Assembly: GCF_000012825.1 (NCBI RefSeq)
Contig: NC_009614.1
Location: forward strand, 496,001 to 560,000
Reading direction: 5' to 3'
Source: Phocaeicola vulgatus ATCC 8482
GTDB lineage: Bacteria > Bacteroidota > Bacteroidia > Bacteroidales > Bacteroidaceae
DNA length: 64,000 nucleotides
Positions 16,933 through 25,124 of this stretch are shown one piece after another. The notes beneath the pieces are model-generated. The model did no database searches. It was not told the origin of the DNA and was given only the letters and a program-made list of their open reading frames with translations. How positions within the stretch are numbered: the first letter of the stretch is position 1; each line of letters starts with the position of its first letter. Made by a program: the position numbers and the translations under genes.

Positions 16933-17488
16933 GAAAAACTTCGGCGGCTTTCTCCGTTTCCCAGTCGGCCGGTTCGGATGCCACCAATCTTAACCCTTTT
17001 TCTTCTATCGCCTTGATAAAACCTCTTTTACGCTGCTGCGCATTATCGGCTGCCGCCAATCCTTCAATAATAGCAACTTTATCTTCATTCCGCAACTTCT
17101 TATCCAATAATTTACCCACTTCATACGCAGCTGCAAAATTATCCGGTCCCACAAAAGCCACTTCTACTCCTGCCTGCTCCAATAGCTGAGTATCCAACCG
17201 GATATCAATATTGATTACCGGAACTCCTTTCCTGACAGCCTCTACTACAGGCTGAACTAAGGCTTTTGAATCTATAGGAACCAATACGATAGCATCGACT
17301 TGCTGATGAATCAAGGAATACATCAAGTCAACCTGTTCCTCTACCTCTGTCTGTGTAGCCGTTCCCACACAAACCAAATCCAAAAACGGAAGAGGGGCCG
17401 CATACTGAATGGCCCCTTCTTTCATCACTTTGAAAAAATCGGCTTGTAACGACTTCATTACAAGCCCTATTTTATAATTTCTCTTCAT
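16933..17488 (-). pseudogene. RbsB-like sugar-binding protein, N-terminal fragment (split by IS)
   Basis: N-terminal lobe of an RbsB-type binding protein (MKRNYKIGLVMKSLQADFF, VDAIVLVPIDSKALVQPVV, NIDIRLD, AFVGPDNFAAAYEVGKLL). The native frame breaks after AAEVF at the IS; readthrough would add an aberrant tail to a stop at 16811. No signal peptide is present, and none can be added because the upstream gene stops only 7 bases before the ATG. The intact protein may therefore have been a cytoplasmic binding or sensor protein. It is the last gene of the sugar operon. Confidence 0.85.
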
Positions 17489-17495
17489 CTAATTT

Positions 17496-18512
17496 TTAAT
17501 TTGACAAAGTAATGCTTATTAATCCGATAATAAACAAGGAGAACATAGCCGCAATCAGTTTATTGGTCCCCTTCGGAGCTTCCTTAAATTCCTTCCAGAC
17601 AAAAACTCCCCAGATCATAGCCACCACAGGCGCTGCGTTGCTAAGGGCATAAGAGATAGCCGGATTGGCAGCACCTGCTCCCATAAAACTAATCACCATG
17701 CCGCCCATCCAGATAAAGCCTCCCAGCATACCTGTGAGATGGGTCTTGGCATCGCCGGCAAAGTAATCTTTCATGGTCACCGCCTTGCCTTCTACCGGAT
17801 GCTTCATGGCAAAGGTATTGAATATAGGTGTGCTGGCCAGAATACCTACCGCAAAGAAGAACACACCTGTATAAGGAGTCAGCGTTCCGGTTCCTCCCGC
17901 CACATACTGCGGGTCAAGAGATTTCACTACCAATCCGTAAAAGAACATGATAGCAATGCCTGCCATAATGGCCAGCAGAATCCCCTTCTTCGGAGTGGAA
18001 GCCTTGCCGGACGATAACTTTCCGTACGCTTTTCCGCAGATCAGTATAGCTACAATGATGACTAACACACCACTCCATAGTAAAAGCTGATTTCCCTGAT
18101 AGGTCTGACCGGCCAAAGAGATTAATAAATAATTGAATACAATACCTCCAATCCAGGCCAAGCCTCCACCGATAGGAAAACCTACTGACATTCCGGCTAC
18201 AGCAATGGCTGCGGTAAGAAATATATTGCCAAAGTTCCACACAACACCGCCCAAGAATGCATATTGAATGCTAGACCAGTCCATGACTGCCAAATCCTGA
18301 AAAAAGGTACGGCCTTCACTTCCCATACTTCCCAAAGTCACCGCCCCCAATAAAGCTGTAAGGAACAGACCGACGGTCAAATCCCAATAAAACAGTTCAA
18401 AGCTCCATTGCTTGGCGGCAACCATCTTCTGCGTATTTGCCCAAGAGCCCCAGCAGGCACAGCAAATAACACAGCAGAGGATTGCCAAAAAGTAATTATC
18501 TACCAATATCAT
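17496..18512 (-). CDS. GRP/DMT-type sugar permease (RhaT/RbsU-like)
   Basis: 338 aa with about ten hydrophobic helices and the start FLAILCCVICCACWGSWANT, typical of the glucose/ribose porter and rhamnose transporter branch of the drug/metabolite transporter superfamily. GGGLAWIGGIVFNYLL and the C-terminal ISYALSNAAPVVAMIWGVFV also fit. It probably moves the operon's sugar across the inner membrane. The stop precedes the RbsB-like gene by 7 bases; the isomerase gene ends 12 bases upstream. Substrate is inferred only from the operon. Confidence 0.85.
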   Translation of the reverse strand: MILVDNYFLAILCCVICCACWGSWANTQKMVAAKQWSFELFYWDLTVGLFLTALLGAVTLGSMGSEGRTFFQDLAVMDWSSIQYAFLGGVVWNFGNIFLTAAIAVAGMSVGFPIGGGLAWIGGIVFNYLLISLAGQTYQGNQLLLWSGVLVIIVAILICGKAYGKLSSGKASTPKKGILLAIMAGIAIMFFYGLVVKSLDPQYVAGGTGTLTPYTGVFFFAVGILASTPIFNTFAMKHPVEGKAVTMKDYFAGDAKTHLTGMLGGFIWMGGMVISFMGAGAANPAISYALSNAAPVVAMIWGVFVWKEFKEAPKGTNKLIAAMFSLFIIGLISITLSN

Positions 18513-18524
18513 ATTTCATCGATA

Positions 18525-19949
18525 TTATTCGTGAATATAGATATTCCAGTTCAGATAAGTTTCAATAGCTTCCGCCAAAATATCTTTCACATTGCCACGG
18601 CACATAGCCACATGATGTTCGAATCCATTCTTACAAATATATTTCATAAGCGGCTGCAAATTATCCACCTTGGTTACTGCTATACAACCATCCATTCCGT
18701 ATGGGTCATCGGTCAGGTCACCTTTGCCCAAATAAGACTTGATACAACCCTTCGTATCATCTGTCGAGATGCGGAAGAAGGTGAAATCACCCTGTTTTAC
18801 TTTACCGTAAACGGCACCGAAAGTATGTACCTTACCTAATGTTCTGCCCAACACTCCTAATGTTCCTAACTTCAAATCATTCATTACAAATGATTTAGGG
18901 AAGTTACCACAATGTGTACACACACACTTGTCACGATCCTCGGCAAAGTTATTGTTCCAGTCAAGCAATGCCGACGGGCGACCGGAAGCCAATGTCAACG
19001 CATACATAGACACTGCACCGGCAATATCCACTTCACAAGCAGCAGGGATTAATTTTTCACTCAACATACTCATAGTCACACAAGCTGCACAACCATAGTT
19101 TTGCTCCAAAGAGTCCCAACACTGGATAGCTACAGCATCAATTTCATTGGCTTCCATCCATTGTTCTACAGCCACACCAAATTTAGCCTGCAAAATCAGT
19201 TTATCATTGTATTGTTCGGGAACAGCAGCATATTGTCTGATTTCTTTCAGTTTTGCTTGTAACGTTTCATCAGCATCTTCAATCTTACGGGCGGCAGACA
19301 AGATTTCAGAAAGATCTACCGGAACGACTGTAATGCCCGATGCCTGCAACAGTTTCTCGCTGGCGCGGACGGTCTGGAAACCGGCAGGACGAGTGCCGAT
19401 GGCACCGATGCGAGCATGACGAAGACCATTCACCACCCGGCAGATCGCAGCGAACTTATTAATATCGGCTGCCAGCAAATCAGAATAAATAGAATAAGTA
19501 TGTAGTGTAGTATCAGTAAAAGGAATGCCATACTGATACAAGTTATTGCATACGGAAATCTTACCACAGAACGCGTCACGACGGCTATCCAAATCCACCT
19601 TGTCATTCTCATCATCACATGCCTGAACCAAAACAGGCACATTCAGATCGGCTACACTGATAGCATTGATGATACCGATTTCAAAACCGAAGTTAGGTAA
19701 TGAAACAATGATTCCATCAATGCGGTCACGGTTCTCACGGAACAACTTTGCACATTTCAAGCCATCTTCTCTTGTTTCAATACTGCTACTGCCTGTAGGC
19801 GTAGCATCTTCGGGGAGAATGACATAGTCATAGCCCTCTTTCGTCAGTGTTTCCAACAATTGTTTACGGACATCTTTTGCTAATTCCGAGTTAAAATAAG
19901 CGCGTGTTCCAATGATGACACCAAAACACATTTTTTTCTTGTTTTTCAT
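18525..19949 (-). CDS. L-fucose/L-arabinose isomerase family protein (candidate D-apiose isomerase)
   Basis: 474 aa. The fold is that of the fucose/arabinose isomerase family: N-terminal Rossmann-like region (FGVIIGTRAYFNSELAKDVR), middle AIQCWDSLEQNYGCAACVTM, and Mn-site type acidic and His residues (E in ACEVDIAGAVSMYALTLASG, D in LLDWNNNF, H near FEHHVAMCRGN). Family members interconvert aldoses and ketoses. With the adjacent kinase and split transketolase, a role as D-apiose isomerase is plausible; another pentose is possible. Operon position: 33 bases after the kinase gene. Confidence 0.82.
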   Translation of the reverse strand: MKNKKKMCFGVIIGTRAYFNSELAKDVRKQLLETLTKEGYDYVILPEDATPTGSSSIETREDGLKCAKLFRENRDRIDGIIVSLPNFGFEIGIINAISVADLNVPVLVQACDDENDKVDLDSRRDAFCGKISVCNNLYQYGIPFTDTTLHTYSIYSDLLAADINKFAAICRVVNGLRHARIGAIGTRPAGFQTVRASEKLLQASGITVVPVDLSEILSAARKIEDADETLQAKLKEIRQYAAVPEQYNDKLILQAKFGVAVEQWMEANEIDAVAIQCWDSLEQNYGCAACVTMSMLSEKLIPAACEVDIAGAVSMYALTLASGRPSALLDWNNNFAEDRDKCVCTHCGNFPKSFVMNDLKLGTLGVLGRTLGKVHTFGAVYGKVKQGDFTFFRISTDDTKGCIKSYLGKGDLTDDPYGMDGCIAVTKVDNLQPLMKYICKNGFEHHVAMCRGNVKDILAEAIETYLNWNIYIHE

Positions 19950-19982
19950 TTCTAATGGTATTAAAAGTTACGATATATTCAG

Positions 19983-21479
19983 TTAGTTATTCTGTCCTAT
20001 TACTTTCTTAACAGCCTCACGCCAGCCACTATACAAAGATTGAAGTTCTTTTTCCTCCATACAGGGAGCGATGCAATTGTCAATGGTACGCATGGCAGCG
20101 GCTTCTTGGAAACTGGCCCACTTCTTACGGGCAAAGCCATTCATGACAACAGCCCCCAATGCAGAAGCTTCCTCTATCTCCGAACGGTTAATGACGGCAT
20201 GCAGCATATCAGCCTGAAACTGCATCAGGAACTGATTCTTCGTGGGGCCTCCGTCAACACGCAACGCTTTCAGCTCGATTCCTGCCTGCCGGGTCATCAT
20301 GTCTATCAAATCCTTCACTTGATAAGCAATGGATTCCAATCCTGCACGCAGCACATGCGCTTTTCCAGCATTCAGTGTCATTCCCCAGATGGCAGCTTTA
20401 GCATCCGGTTTCCACCAGGGAGCTCCCAATCCGGTAAAGGCGGGAACCAGATAGACTCCATCATTATTTTTCACCGAAGTCGCCAAGGTTTCAATTTGAT
20501 TGAACGAGTCCACCAATCCCAATTTCTCCACCATCCATTTGATAGTGGCTCCGGTGCAATGGATATTGCCCTCAAAAGCATAATACACTTTACCCAAAGC
20601 CGAGAATCCGACGGATGTAACCAGCCCTTCAGGAGCAGCGACAGCCTCTTCTCCAATGTTAACCATAACAGATGATCCCGTTCCATAAGTCACCTTGCCC
20701 ATACCTGCCTCAAAACACATCTGACCGGTTAATGCTCCATGGGAATCACCTAAAACACCTGCTATTTGTATCGGAGATTTGAACAAACCCTCTATCGTTG
20801 TTTCTCCAAAAACAGCATCACAGGGCAACGCTTCCGGCATCATATTCCGGGGAATAGTGAAGAGTTTCAACAACTCTTCATCCCAGTCCAAAGTATGAAT
20901 ATTAAAAAGCATGGTACGCGACGCATTCGTATAATCAGTCAGATGCTTCCTGCCTTCGGTCAATTTCCAAATCAGCCAGGAATCAATAGTTCCCATCAAC
21001 AAATCGCCTTTTTCTGCCAGTTCACGTGCATTTTCCACGTTATCCAATATCCACTTAGCACCACTGGCAGAAAAATAAGGATCGATAAGCAATCCGGTCT
21101 TTCGTTGTACCAGTTCGCTGTATCCCTTATCTTTCAGTTCTTTGCAAATAGCCGCTCCCCGCTGGCATTGCCATACCACGGCATGATAAACGGACTTGCC
21201 GGTATGTCGGTTCCAAACAACCACCGTTTCGCGCTGATTGGTGATGGCAAGAGAATAAGAAATATCCTTTCCATTCACTTCTTCTTGTTCAAGCAGACAA
21301 TGTATCGCTTCTATGGTATTTTTATAGATTTCTTCGGCATCATGCTCTACCCATCCTATCTGCGGGTAGAATTGCTGATGTTCTATATTTACCCGATGCA
21401 ACAATTCGCAATCTTCAGAGAACAGCATGGCTTTTGTTGCCGAAGTACTTTGATCTATGGTAATTATTCTGCTAATCAT
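19983..21479 (-). CDS. FGGY family carbohydrate kinase (candidate D-apulose kinase)
   Basis: 498 aa. The FGGY/actin-like fold is clear: N-terminal IITIDQSTSATKAMLF, ITNQRETVVVWNRHTGK, middle GTIDSWLIWKL, catalytic Asp in GVLGDSHGALTGQ, and C-terminal ALRVDGGPTKNQFLMQFQAD. It is closest in look to glycerol kinases, but the catalytic loop reads GDSHGAL instead of the GDQQAAL of GlpK, and the gene lies between isomerase and transketolase genes. It therefore probably phosphorylates the ketose made by the isomerase. Confidence 0.85.
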   Translation of the reverse strand: MISRIITIDQSTSATKAMLFSEDCELLHRVNIEHQQFYPQIGWVEHDAEEIYKNTIEAIHCLLEQEEVNGKDISYSLAITNQRETVVVWNRHTGKSVYHAVVWQCQRGAAICKELKDKGYSELVQRKTGLLIDPYFSASGAKWILDNVENARELAEKGDLLMGTIDSWLIWKLTEGRKHLTDYTNASRTMLFNIHTLDWDEELLKLFTIPRNMMPEALPCDAVFGETTIEGLFKSPIQIAGVLGDSHGALTGQMCFEAGMGKVTYGTGSSVMVNIGEEAVAAPEGLVTSVGFSALGKVYYAFEGNIHCTGATIKWMVEKLGLVDSFNQIETLATSVKNNDGVYLVPAFTGLGAPWWKPDAKAAIWGMTLNAGKAHVLRAGLESIAYQVKDLIDMMTRQAGIELKALRVDGGPTKNQFLMQFQADMLHAVINRSEIEEASALGAVVMNGFARKKWASFQEAAAMRTIDNCIAPCMEEKELQSLYSGWREAVKKVIGQNN

Positions 21480-21504
21480 ACTATTAGATTTAAAAAGGAT
21501 ATGT

Positions 21505-22443
21505 TTATTTTTTCACGAATTCAAGGGCAGTCTTGCAGATGCCCTCTTTATCCAATCCGTAATGGGCAAAGATTTCATGGGAGTTTCCATGAACCACGTT
21601 CTCATCGGGGATGCCGATAATGCGTACCGGAACCGGATTTTCAGAAAGCGTCTCAACTACAATAGCTCCCAAGCCGCCAAACCGGCTGTGTTCTTCTACG
21701 GTGATAATTCGTCCGGTTTCTTCCGCCGCTTTCCTGATGGCTTCCACATCAACAGGCTTGATGGAAGACATATCCAGCACACGTGCCTGAATGCCTTTCT
21801 CACGCAGCATCAAGCCGGCCTGATAAGCATGATAAACCGTTTCTCCGGCGGCAATGATAGTCAGATCCGTACCGTCCAGCAACGTATTGGCTTTTCCCAG
21901 AACAAATTCAAAATCATCATTCTCATACACATCGGGAACGGCAGCCCTTCCTACACGCACATATACCGGTTCAGGGTAATCTACCAATAGTTTGACCAAC
22001 TTGCGTGTCTGACGGGCATCACAAGGAAGAACGATATTCATTCCCGGAAAAGTTCTTAATACGGCAATATCATGCAGGCTATGATGAGTAGCCCCCAAAG
22101 CACCATAAGCAACTCCACCGCTTACTCCGAGTATCTTCACATTATTCTGACTATAAGCCAAATCGACCTTCACCTGCTCCAAGCTACGTGCCACGTAAAA
22201 GCAAGCCGGGCCACATACAAACACTTTTTTTCCGCTATGTGCCAAACCTGCTGATATTCCTACCGCATCCTGTTCGGCTATTCCACATTCTACAAACTGT
22301 GCAGGTAATTCTTTTGCAAAATCCCCCAAAGTAACAGATCCTCTGGCGTCTGTTGTAACCGCCACAATATCTTTATCCTGACGCGCCAACTCCAGCAACG
22401 TATCTGTAAAGCTCTTTCTGCACGCTATCATATTATTTGCCAT
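21505..22443 (-). CDS. Transketolase C-terminal subunit (candidate apulose-4-phosphate transketolase)
   Basis: 312 aa covering the pyrimidine-binding and C-terminal domains of transketolase: KSFTDTLLELARQDKDIVAV, the catalytic-Glu region FVECGIAEQDAVGISAGLA, ATHHSLHDIAVLRTFPGM, and the C-terminal VEEHSRFGGLGAIVVETL. Its start overlaps the end of the N-terminal subunit gene by 11 bases, so the two are made together. Split transketolases act in specialised pathways, including apulose-4-phosphate cleavage. Confidence 0.9.
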   Translation of the reverse strand: MANNMIACRKSFTDTLLELARQDKDIVAVTTDARGSVTLGDFAKELPAQFVECGIAEQDAVGISAGLAHSGKKVFVCGPACFYVARSLEQVKVDLAYSQNNVKILGVSGGVAYGALGATHHSLHDIAVLRTFPGMNIVLPCDARQTRKLVKLLVDYPEPVYVRVGRAAVPDVYENDDFEFVLGKANTLLDGTDLTIIAAGETVYHAYQAGLMLREKGIQARVLDMSSIKPVDVEAIRKAAEETGRIITVEEHSRFGGLGAIVVETLSENPVPVRIIGIPDENVVHGNSHEIFAHYGLDKEGICKTALEFVKK

Positions 22444-23278
22444 TGTTTTCTTTTTCTAGTTTTTCAATTCTTTCGGATACCTCGCGAACAGCCTCTTCAT
22501 ATTGTTCGGCTGTAGGCACGCCATGATGCCATTTTGCAATGCCTTCCATATAAGACACTCCTTTTCCTTTTGTAGTATGGGAGATAAGCAAATGAGGCTT
22601 TTTATTCGTATAATCAATAGAACGGAAAGTCCGGATGATATCTTCCATCTCATCTCCGTTCATTTCCAATACATCCCAACCGAAGGCAGTCCAGCGGTCG
22701 CGCATACTCTCCAATGACATGACCTCCTCGGTTGTACCGCTGATCTGCAAACGATTACGGTCAATAATGGCTACCAGATTATCCAATTTATACTGGTTTC
22801 CTGCCATAGCAGCTTCATATATAGAACCTTCCCCTTGCTCACCATCTCCCATCAATACATACGTTTTATAATCAGCTTTATCCATTTTGGCAGCCATCGC
22901 CATTCCGACACCTACAGACAAGCCATGCCCTAAAGCTCCTGTATTTACTTCAATACCCGGTACCTCTATAGTAGGATGGCCGGACAAGATAGATCCGAAT
23001 TCTCCTAATGTGTCGGTTACCTCACGAGAGATGAAACCTTTTGCTTCCAGCGTAACATATAACGCTTCTACGCAATGCCCTTTGCTCATTACAAAACGAT
23101 CTCTTTTCGTTTCCTTTGGTTTATCCGGCCAAACACGCATTATATCAAAATAAAGTGCTGTAAGCACGTTAAGACACGACAGATCACCTCCAATGTGTCC
23201 TGCTTTTGCTTTATACACAATCTCAACCAACCGTTTCCGATTCTTTTCCGATTGTAATTCTAACGTTTCAACTTGCAT
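22433..23278 (-). CDS. Transketolase N-terminal (TPP-binding) subunit
   Basis: 281 aa from the ATG at 23278. The TPP motif runs GDGEQGEGSIYEAAMAGNQ to AIIDRN (GDG...N), and RFVMSKGHCVEALY is the conserved substrate-side His region. It pairs with the C-terminal subunit encoded downstream. The frame is open 11 codons further to a TTG, but this TTG lies in the weak -7 element at 23309-23316, so the ATG is preferred. It is the first gene of the six-gene sugar operon. Confidence 0.9.
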   Translation of the reverse strand: MQVETLELQSEKNRKRLVEIVYKAKAGHIGGDLSCLNVLTALYFDIMRVWPDKPKETKRDRFVMSKGHCVEALYVTLEAKGFISREVTDTLGEFGSILSGHPTIEVPGIEVNTGALGHGLSVGVGMAMAAKMDKADYKTYVLMGDGEQGEGSIYEAAMAGNQYKLDNLVAIIDRNRLQISGTTEEVMSLESMRDRWTAFGWDVLEMNGDEMEDIIRTFRSIDYTNKKPHLLISHTTKGKGVSYMEGIAKWHHGVPTAEQYEEAVREVSERIEKLEKENNGK

Positions 23279-23308
23279 ATTATTATCATTTACTTTCTTA
23301 TCATTTCG

Positions 23309-23361
23309 CAAATAACGGAATTTAACTGGAAATATTCAATACAAAACGAAATAAAATGAAA
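23309..23361 (-). promoter_or_regulatory. Promoter region of the sugar operon with DeoR-type repeats
   Basis: On the minus strand a weak -7 element (GTTATTTG, 23309-23316) is preceded by TTTCATTTTATTTCGTTTTG at 23342-23361. This fits the tandem TTTCR-TTTYR-TTTYN pattern described for AgaR/DeoR-family operators. The regulator encoded at 23622-24377 is the natural candidate. Confidence 0.45.
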
Positions 23362-23552
23362 ATAAATTTGATTATATTAACAATAAACACCTATATAATC
23401 TATAAATCAGGACAATTAATTTATTCTGCTAACAAAGTTATATCTCTATATAAACAAGACTATCCGATTGTCTATTTTGTACCCAACAGAACTGTTATAA
23501 AAAAAAAGAAGCAAACAATAAGGAGAAATAAGGAAGTAAAATCAAAGTTGAT

Positions 23553-23596
23553 AAAAAAGGTGATCAAGAATGTATTTTCCAACATTCTCAATCACC
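23553..23596 (-). terminator. Terminator of the ribB-deoR-type unit
   Basis: The stem GGTGAT-(2-base mismatch)-AGAATGT / ACATTCT-(mismatch)-ATCACC is followed on the minus strand by TTTTTT. It separates the regulator gene from the sugar operon promoter. The remaining 23362-23552 is AT-rich with no supported gene. Confidence 0.7.
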
Positions 23597-23621
23597 CATA
23601 TTACCTTTGTTTCAGTAAGAA

Positions 23622-24377
23622 TCAGATAACTTCGACCTCTAATTCTTTTAATCTTTCAAAATCCTCTTCGGTTATAGTACTATCTGTAATAATAGCATTT
23701 GCTAATGAAACCGAGCCTAAACTAGCAAAAGCACTGACACCTATTTTTGAACAATCAGCCACCAGATACACTTTACTGGCAGACTCTATCATAGCAGATT
23801 TCACGACCAAATCACTTAGACTAGGATAAGTCAGCTTCATATCCGAAGAAATACCGGCCGTAGCCAGAAACAATTTATTAGCGCGTATATCTTTAAATGA
23901 ATCGGCCGCCATTTTTCCTGTCAAAGAAAGTGTAGGAGCCTTGAACTCACCTCCGGTAACAATCAGATTAATACCATGATTCTCACCTAAAATCAAAGCT
24001 ATATTCAAAGCATTGGTAATGACTGTCAGGTCCTTATAATTCATTAAAAGCTTTGCGATCTCTGTAGTTGTAGAACCGGAATCAAGAATTATACTGTCCC
24101 CCTCCTGAATAAACTGAATAGCTTTCTGAGCGATTTCTTTCTTTTCCTCCAAATGAGTCTGATTGAACAATTGCCCGGTCTTGGCAAACGACCCTACTCC
24201 TTTCAGAAACGCACCTCCATGCTCTCTTTGGATATACCCCATTTGTTCCAAGGCTTCCAAATCCTGACGGATCGTTACATCCGTCACATTGAAAATTTTA
24301 CTAAGGTCCTGAACTTTTGCATGCCCGTCTTCACGAATCAGATGCAATATCTTTACTCTTCTTTGATTGAGTGCCAT
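23622..24377 (-). CDS. DeoR/GlpR family transcriptional regulator
   Basis: 251 aa. The N-terminal winged helix-turn-helix is typical: RVKILHLIREDGHAKVQDLS, VTDVTIRQDLEALEQMGYIQ, REHGGA. The DeoRC sensor domain contains DSGSTTTEIAKLL, VITNALNIALIL and GISSDM, the ISOCOT fold that binds a phosphorylated sugar. It probably represses the adjacent sugar operon until the phosphorylated intermediate appears. It is cotranscribed behind ribB (11 bases apart). Confidence 0.92.
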   Translation of the reverse strand: MALNQRRVKILHLIREDGHAKVQDLSKIFNVTDVTIRQDLEALEQMGYIQREHGGAFLKGVGSFAKTGQLFNQTHLEEKKEIAQKAIQFIQEGDSIILDSGSTTTEIAKLLMNYKDLTVITNALNIALILGENHGINLIVTGGEFKAPTLSLTGKMAADSFKDIRANKLFLATAGISSDMKLTYPSLSDLVVKSAMIESASKVYLVADCSKIGVSAFASLGSVSLANAIITDSTITEEDFERLKELEVEVI

Positions 24378-24388
24378 ATTTATTAGAT

Positions 24389-25003
24389 TTAGAGGTTATG
24401 TTTTTTACGATATTCCTGAATATCCTTAATGGAAACAATTTTCAAACCGAATTTTGCTGCAATCTCACCTAGTTGGGGAAGACGCGCCATTGTACCATCT
24501 TCATTCAAAATTTCAACAAGAGCTCCTCCGGGTTTCAAACCTGCCATTCTTGTCATATCCAGTGTGGCTTCGGTATGTCCATTACGCTCCAAGACCCCAT
24601 TTTCCGCACCATATAGAGGGAAAACGTGTCCGGGACGAGCAAACTCGGAAGGATTCAGATTTCCTGCCACCAAAGCTTTTATTGTTGACGAACGGTCGAA
24701 AGCAGAAACTCCCGTAGTACAGCCATACCCTCTTAAATCTACCGACATAGTAAACGGTGTACCTAGCAATGAAGTGTTTTCTTCTGCCATCGGAGCCAGA
24801 CAAAGTTCTTCACAACGTGAACGTGGCAGAGGAGCACATAACAACCCTCTGCCATGAGTAATCATAAAATTTACAATTTCAGGAGTAATCTTTTCTCCTG
24901 AAACGATAAAATCGCCTTCGTTTTCACGATCTTCGTCATCAACAACGATCAATACTTTGCCTTGGCGAATATCTTCCAATCCTTCTTCTACTGTATTTAA
25001 CAT
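24389..25003 (-). CDS. ribB: 3,4-dihydroxy-2-butanone-4-phosphate synthase, stand-alone RibB
   Basis: 204 aa. It has the RibB active site: [13 protein letters not shown] (metal- and substrate-binding Glu/Asp), the [11 protein letters not shown] segment, RPGHVFPL and HTEATLDM. It converts ribulose-5-phosphate to formate and 3,4-dihydroxy-2-butanone 4-phosphate, a riboflavin precursor. No GTP cyclohydrolase II domain is attached. Its place directly before a sugar-operon regulator, away from other riboflavin genes, is unusual. Promoter at 25034-25041. Confidence 0.93.
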   Translation of the reverse strand: MLNTVEEGLEDIRQGKVLIVVDDEDRENEGDFIVSGEKITPEIVNFMITHGRGLLCAPLPRSRCEELCLAPMAEENTSLLGTPFTMSVDLRGYGCTTGVSAFDRSSTIKALVAGNLNPSEFARPGHVFPLYGAENGVLERNGHTEATLDMTRMAGLKPGGALVEILNEDGTMARLPQLGEIAAKFGLKIVSIKDIQEYRKKHNL

Positions 25004-25033
25004 TTTAGTGTATCTAGGGAGTTAATTATACCG

Positions 25034-25064
25034 CAAATTTAAGCTAAAACAAAAAGAATCGAAA
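25034..25064 (-). promoter_or_regulatory. ribB promoter with pentamer repeats
   Basis: The -7 box TAAATTTG (25034-25041, minus strand) is preceded at 25045-25064 by TTTCGATTCTTTTTGTTTTA, a weaker version of the TTTCR-type tandem array found before the sugar operon. This suggests autoregulation by the DeoR-type protein. Confidence 0.45.
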
Positions 25065-25124
25065 ACTATTAGCCTTTTTTATGATAAAAAAAATCAATCA
25101 TCTCCCGTCAGAAGGCTTATCCCA

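Noticed and set aside
23356..23829. 157-aa plus-strand ORF between the transketolase and DeoR-type genes
   Set aside because: It overlaps the promoter, terminator and antisense of the DeoR-type gene and has no recognisable protein character.
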